Shown here in pieces: positions 62,900 through 64,000 of a stretch of 64,000 nucleotides of DNA. The notes beneath the pieces are model-generated. The model was given only the letters and a program-made list of their open reading frames with translations. It was not told the DNA's origin and did not search any database. Position 1 is the first letter of the stretch. Each line of letters begins with the position of its first letter. This DNA is from Torreya grandis. Its lineage: Eukaryota; Streptophyta; Pinopsida; Cupressales; Taxaceae. The stretch is taken from positions 1,957,501-2,021,500 of the forward strand of contig JARHVA010001427.1 of assembly GCA_037957365.1 (NCBI GenBank), read 5' to 3'. The position numbers were made by a program, and so were the translations under genes.

Positions 62900-63230
62900 C
62901 AAATCATTAATGGAAACCCTAATATAAAAATACAAAGGATCACAATTAATAATTTTTCCTCATTCTACATTCACCTTTTGCATTTAGAGCTAATACTTTT
63001 GCCTTCAAGTTATTTGTGTGCCATAGCTAAGTATAGAGCAAAAATAGTGATTAAAGTGAAATCTTCATGGATTTTTTAGCTTCAATTGCATACATCCCTC
63101 ATAAATTATAGTAAGTTTTCTTTTAATCTCTCATATTATGTTGTTTAACTAAGTTAAAAGGTATTTAGAGGGTGATTAGGGTGAATAATTTATTCTAATT
63201 TAGAGTATTTCACTAGTAAGTTTGGGAGAA
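62900..63230. other. Sequence right of the LINE-like unit; no recognised feature
   Basis: AT-rich, with no frame longer than about 60 codons that looks coding. It forms the flank where the LINE-like unit inserted. Confidence 0.5.
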
Positions 63231-64000
63231 ATGGAAACATATTTGACATTAGTAAAGGGAATTATTATTTCTATTCTTGATGGGATTAGAGACAAAGATG
63301 TTCAAGGGTTAGATTTTTTAGCTCTGTTGAATGTATTGTAGTGGCCAAACCCTCTCCTAGTTGTCTCTAACCTTGGCATGAGCTACATGGTCCCTATGAT
63401 AGTGTTTCCTTTGGCTACCCTATACTCTAAGTTAGTCATTATGTGTAATAGAGAATATCACCTAGACACTAGGATCATTATTGATGGAATACAATCCATT
63501 TTTTGTTCATTTACCCCCATGGCCCTTAATACCATGCTTGTAATTCCTCCCCAACCAGAGAGTATCACACTTACTTTAGAGGAGTGCTAGTAATATGTGG
63601 AGGAAAATGACAAGGTGGTATGGGATATTATGAATTCTTGTTGGCTCACTAAAAAGAGGCAAAAGGTTTCTTGGTTGTCAAAAAACTTAAAGTTGATAGA
63701 GTTCAATGAGTTTCCCTAATACATGATTATCATGGTTACCTAAATATATGGAATTCCCTTGCAAAGAAATCTAAACTATGGATGTTCTTAATCATAATCT
63801 ATGTGTTGGAGGGAAAAAAAGAAGCTTGACTGTGCCATTATCCTTAGTGATAATTTTCATAGTCAAATGATGTATCTTTGTGGTGTAATTATTTCAAGAG
63901 AAGCATTTGTAGGTATTTTTTATATGTCCTCTTATTTAATGTATAACCTAGTGCACAATAGGACTTTCCAAGGGCTTACTAAGAACCCTTTAGGAATGAG
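63231..64000 (+). pseudogene. Unrecognised plus-strand reading frame, partial at window end
   Basis: One frame can be followed from an ATG at 63231 (METYLTLVKGIIISILDGIR) through DKDVQGLDFLALLNVL, MSYMVPMIVFPLATLYSK, PMALNTMLVIPPQPESIT, KKRQKVSWLSKNLKLIEFNE and CAIILSDNFHSQMMYLCGV to the window edge (NRTFQGLTKNPLGM). Seven stops interrupt it, all TAG or TAA and most where Gln would fit; no frameshift is needed over about 256 codons. I do not recognise the protein. It is the only sizeable candidate on the plus strand and could be part of another element. Confidence 0.45.

Larger units (their letters stand above)
60110..62900 (-). mobile_element. LINE-like unit, probably 5'-truncated, with an extra 3' ORF
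   Basis: Minus-strand unit: the C-terminal end of an ORF2-like frame with RNase H (62890-62190), a 26-bp gap, a second long frame (62164-60393), then about 280 bp of 3' sequence with GTAACAGGGTTTCGGGGCCC and CTGCTTTTACCTCAATC before a homopolymer-rich end. The GGGCCCC-then-CAATC style tail resembles 3' ends of plant LINEs (from memory, unverified). No RT is present, as expected for 5' truncation near 62900. It is much better preserved than the LTR elements. Confidence 0.6.

Overview
This window looks like intergenic DNA from a large plant nuclear genome, most likely a gymnosperm (inference). It is strongly AT-rich, visibly poor in CpG, and has no intact host gene, rRNA or tRNA gene. Nearly everything that can be recognised is old retrotransposon sequence on the minus strand. 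Reading frames are broken mainly by stops that look like C-to-T changes.

Positions 713-46719 hold a three-level nest of Ty3/gypsy LTR retrotransposons, all on the minus strand. Element A has about 1.18-kb LTRs at both ends and near-matching 5-bp target-site duplications (TSDs). Element B (7790-40190, about 2.2-kb LTRs) is inserted in A between protease and reverse transcriptase. Element C (8861-30171) is inserted in the left LTR of B. Without their insertions A is about 13.6 kb, B about 11.1 kb and C 21.3 kb. Each keeps recognisable gag, protease, RT, RNase H and integrase remains. In A a second RNase H follows RT-RH; in B and C an RNase H lies before RT.

Element C is the most unusual object. 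Its terminal direct repeats are about 7 kb each, nearly as long as its 7.3-kb interior. Each repeat carries the remains of the same roughly 1,050-codon sense-strand reading frame (9934-13078 and 24213-27352), for a protein I do not recognise.

To the right, element D (47245-56152, about 2.75-kb LTRs, perfect CTAGG TSD) has only gag-like remains and is probably non-autonomous. A tRNA-derived SINE (50880-51150) lies inside it. Positions 56158-60100 contain the LTR end and 3' interior of a further relative (E). C, D and E share a conserved segment about 300 bp from the 3' LTR.

Positions 60110-62900 hold a better preserved, probably 5'-truncated LINE-like unit on the minus strand: an RNase H domain with all four acidic residues, followed 26 bp later by a second long frame of unknown function. 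All seven internal stops across the two frames are TAG. The last 770 bp carry part of another unrecognised frame on the plus strand, running off the window.
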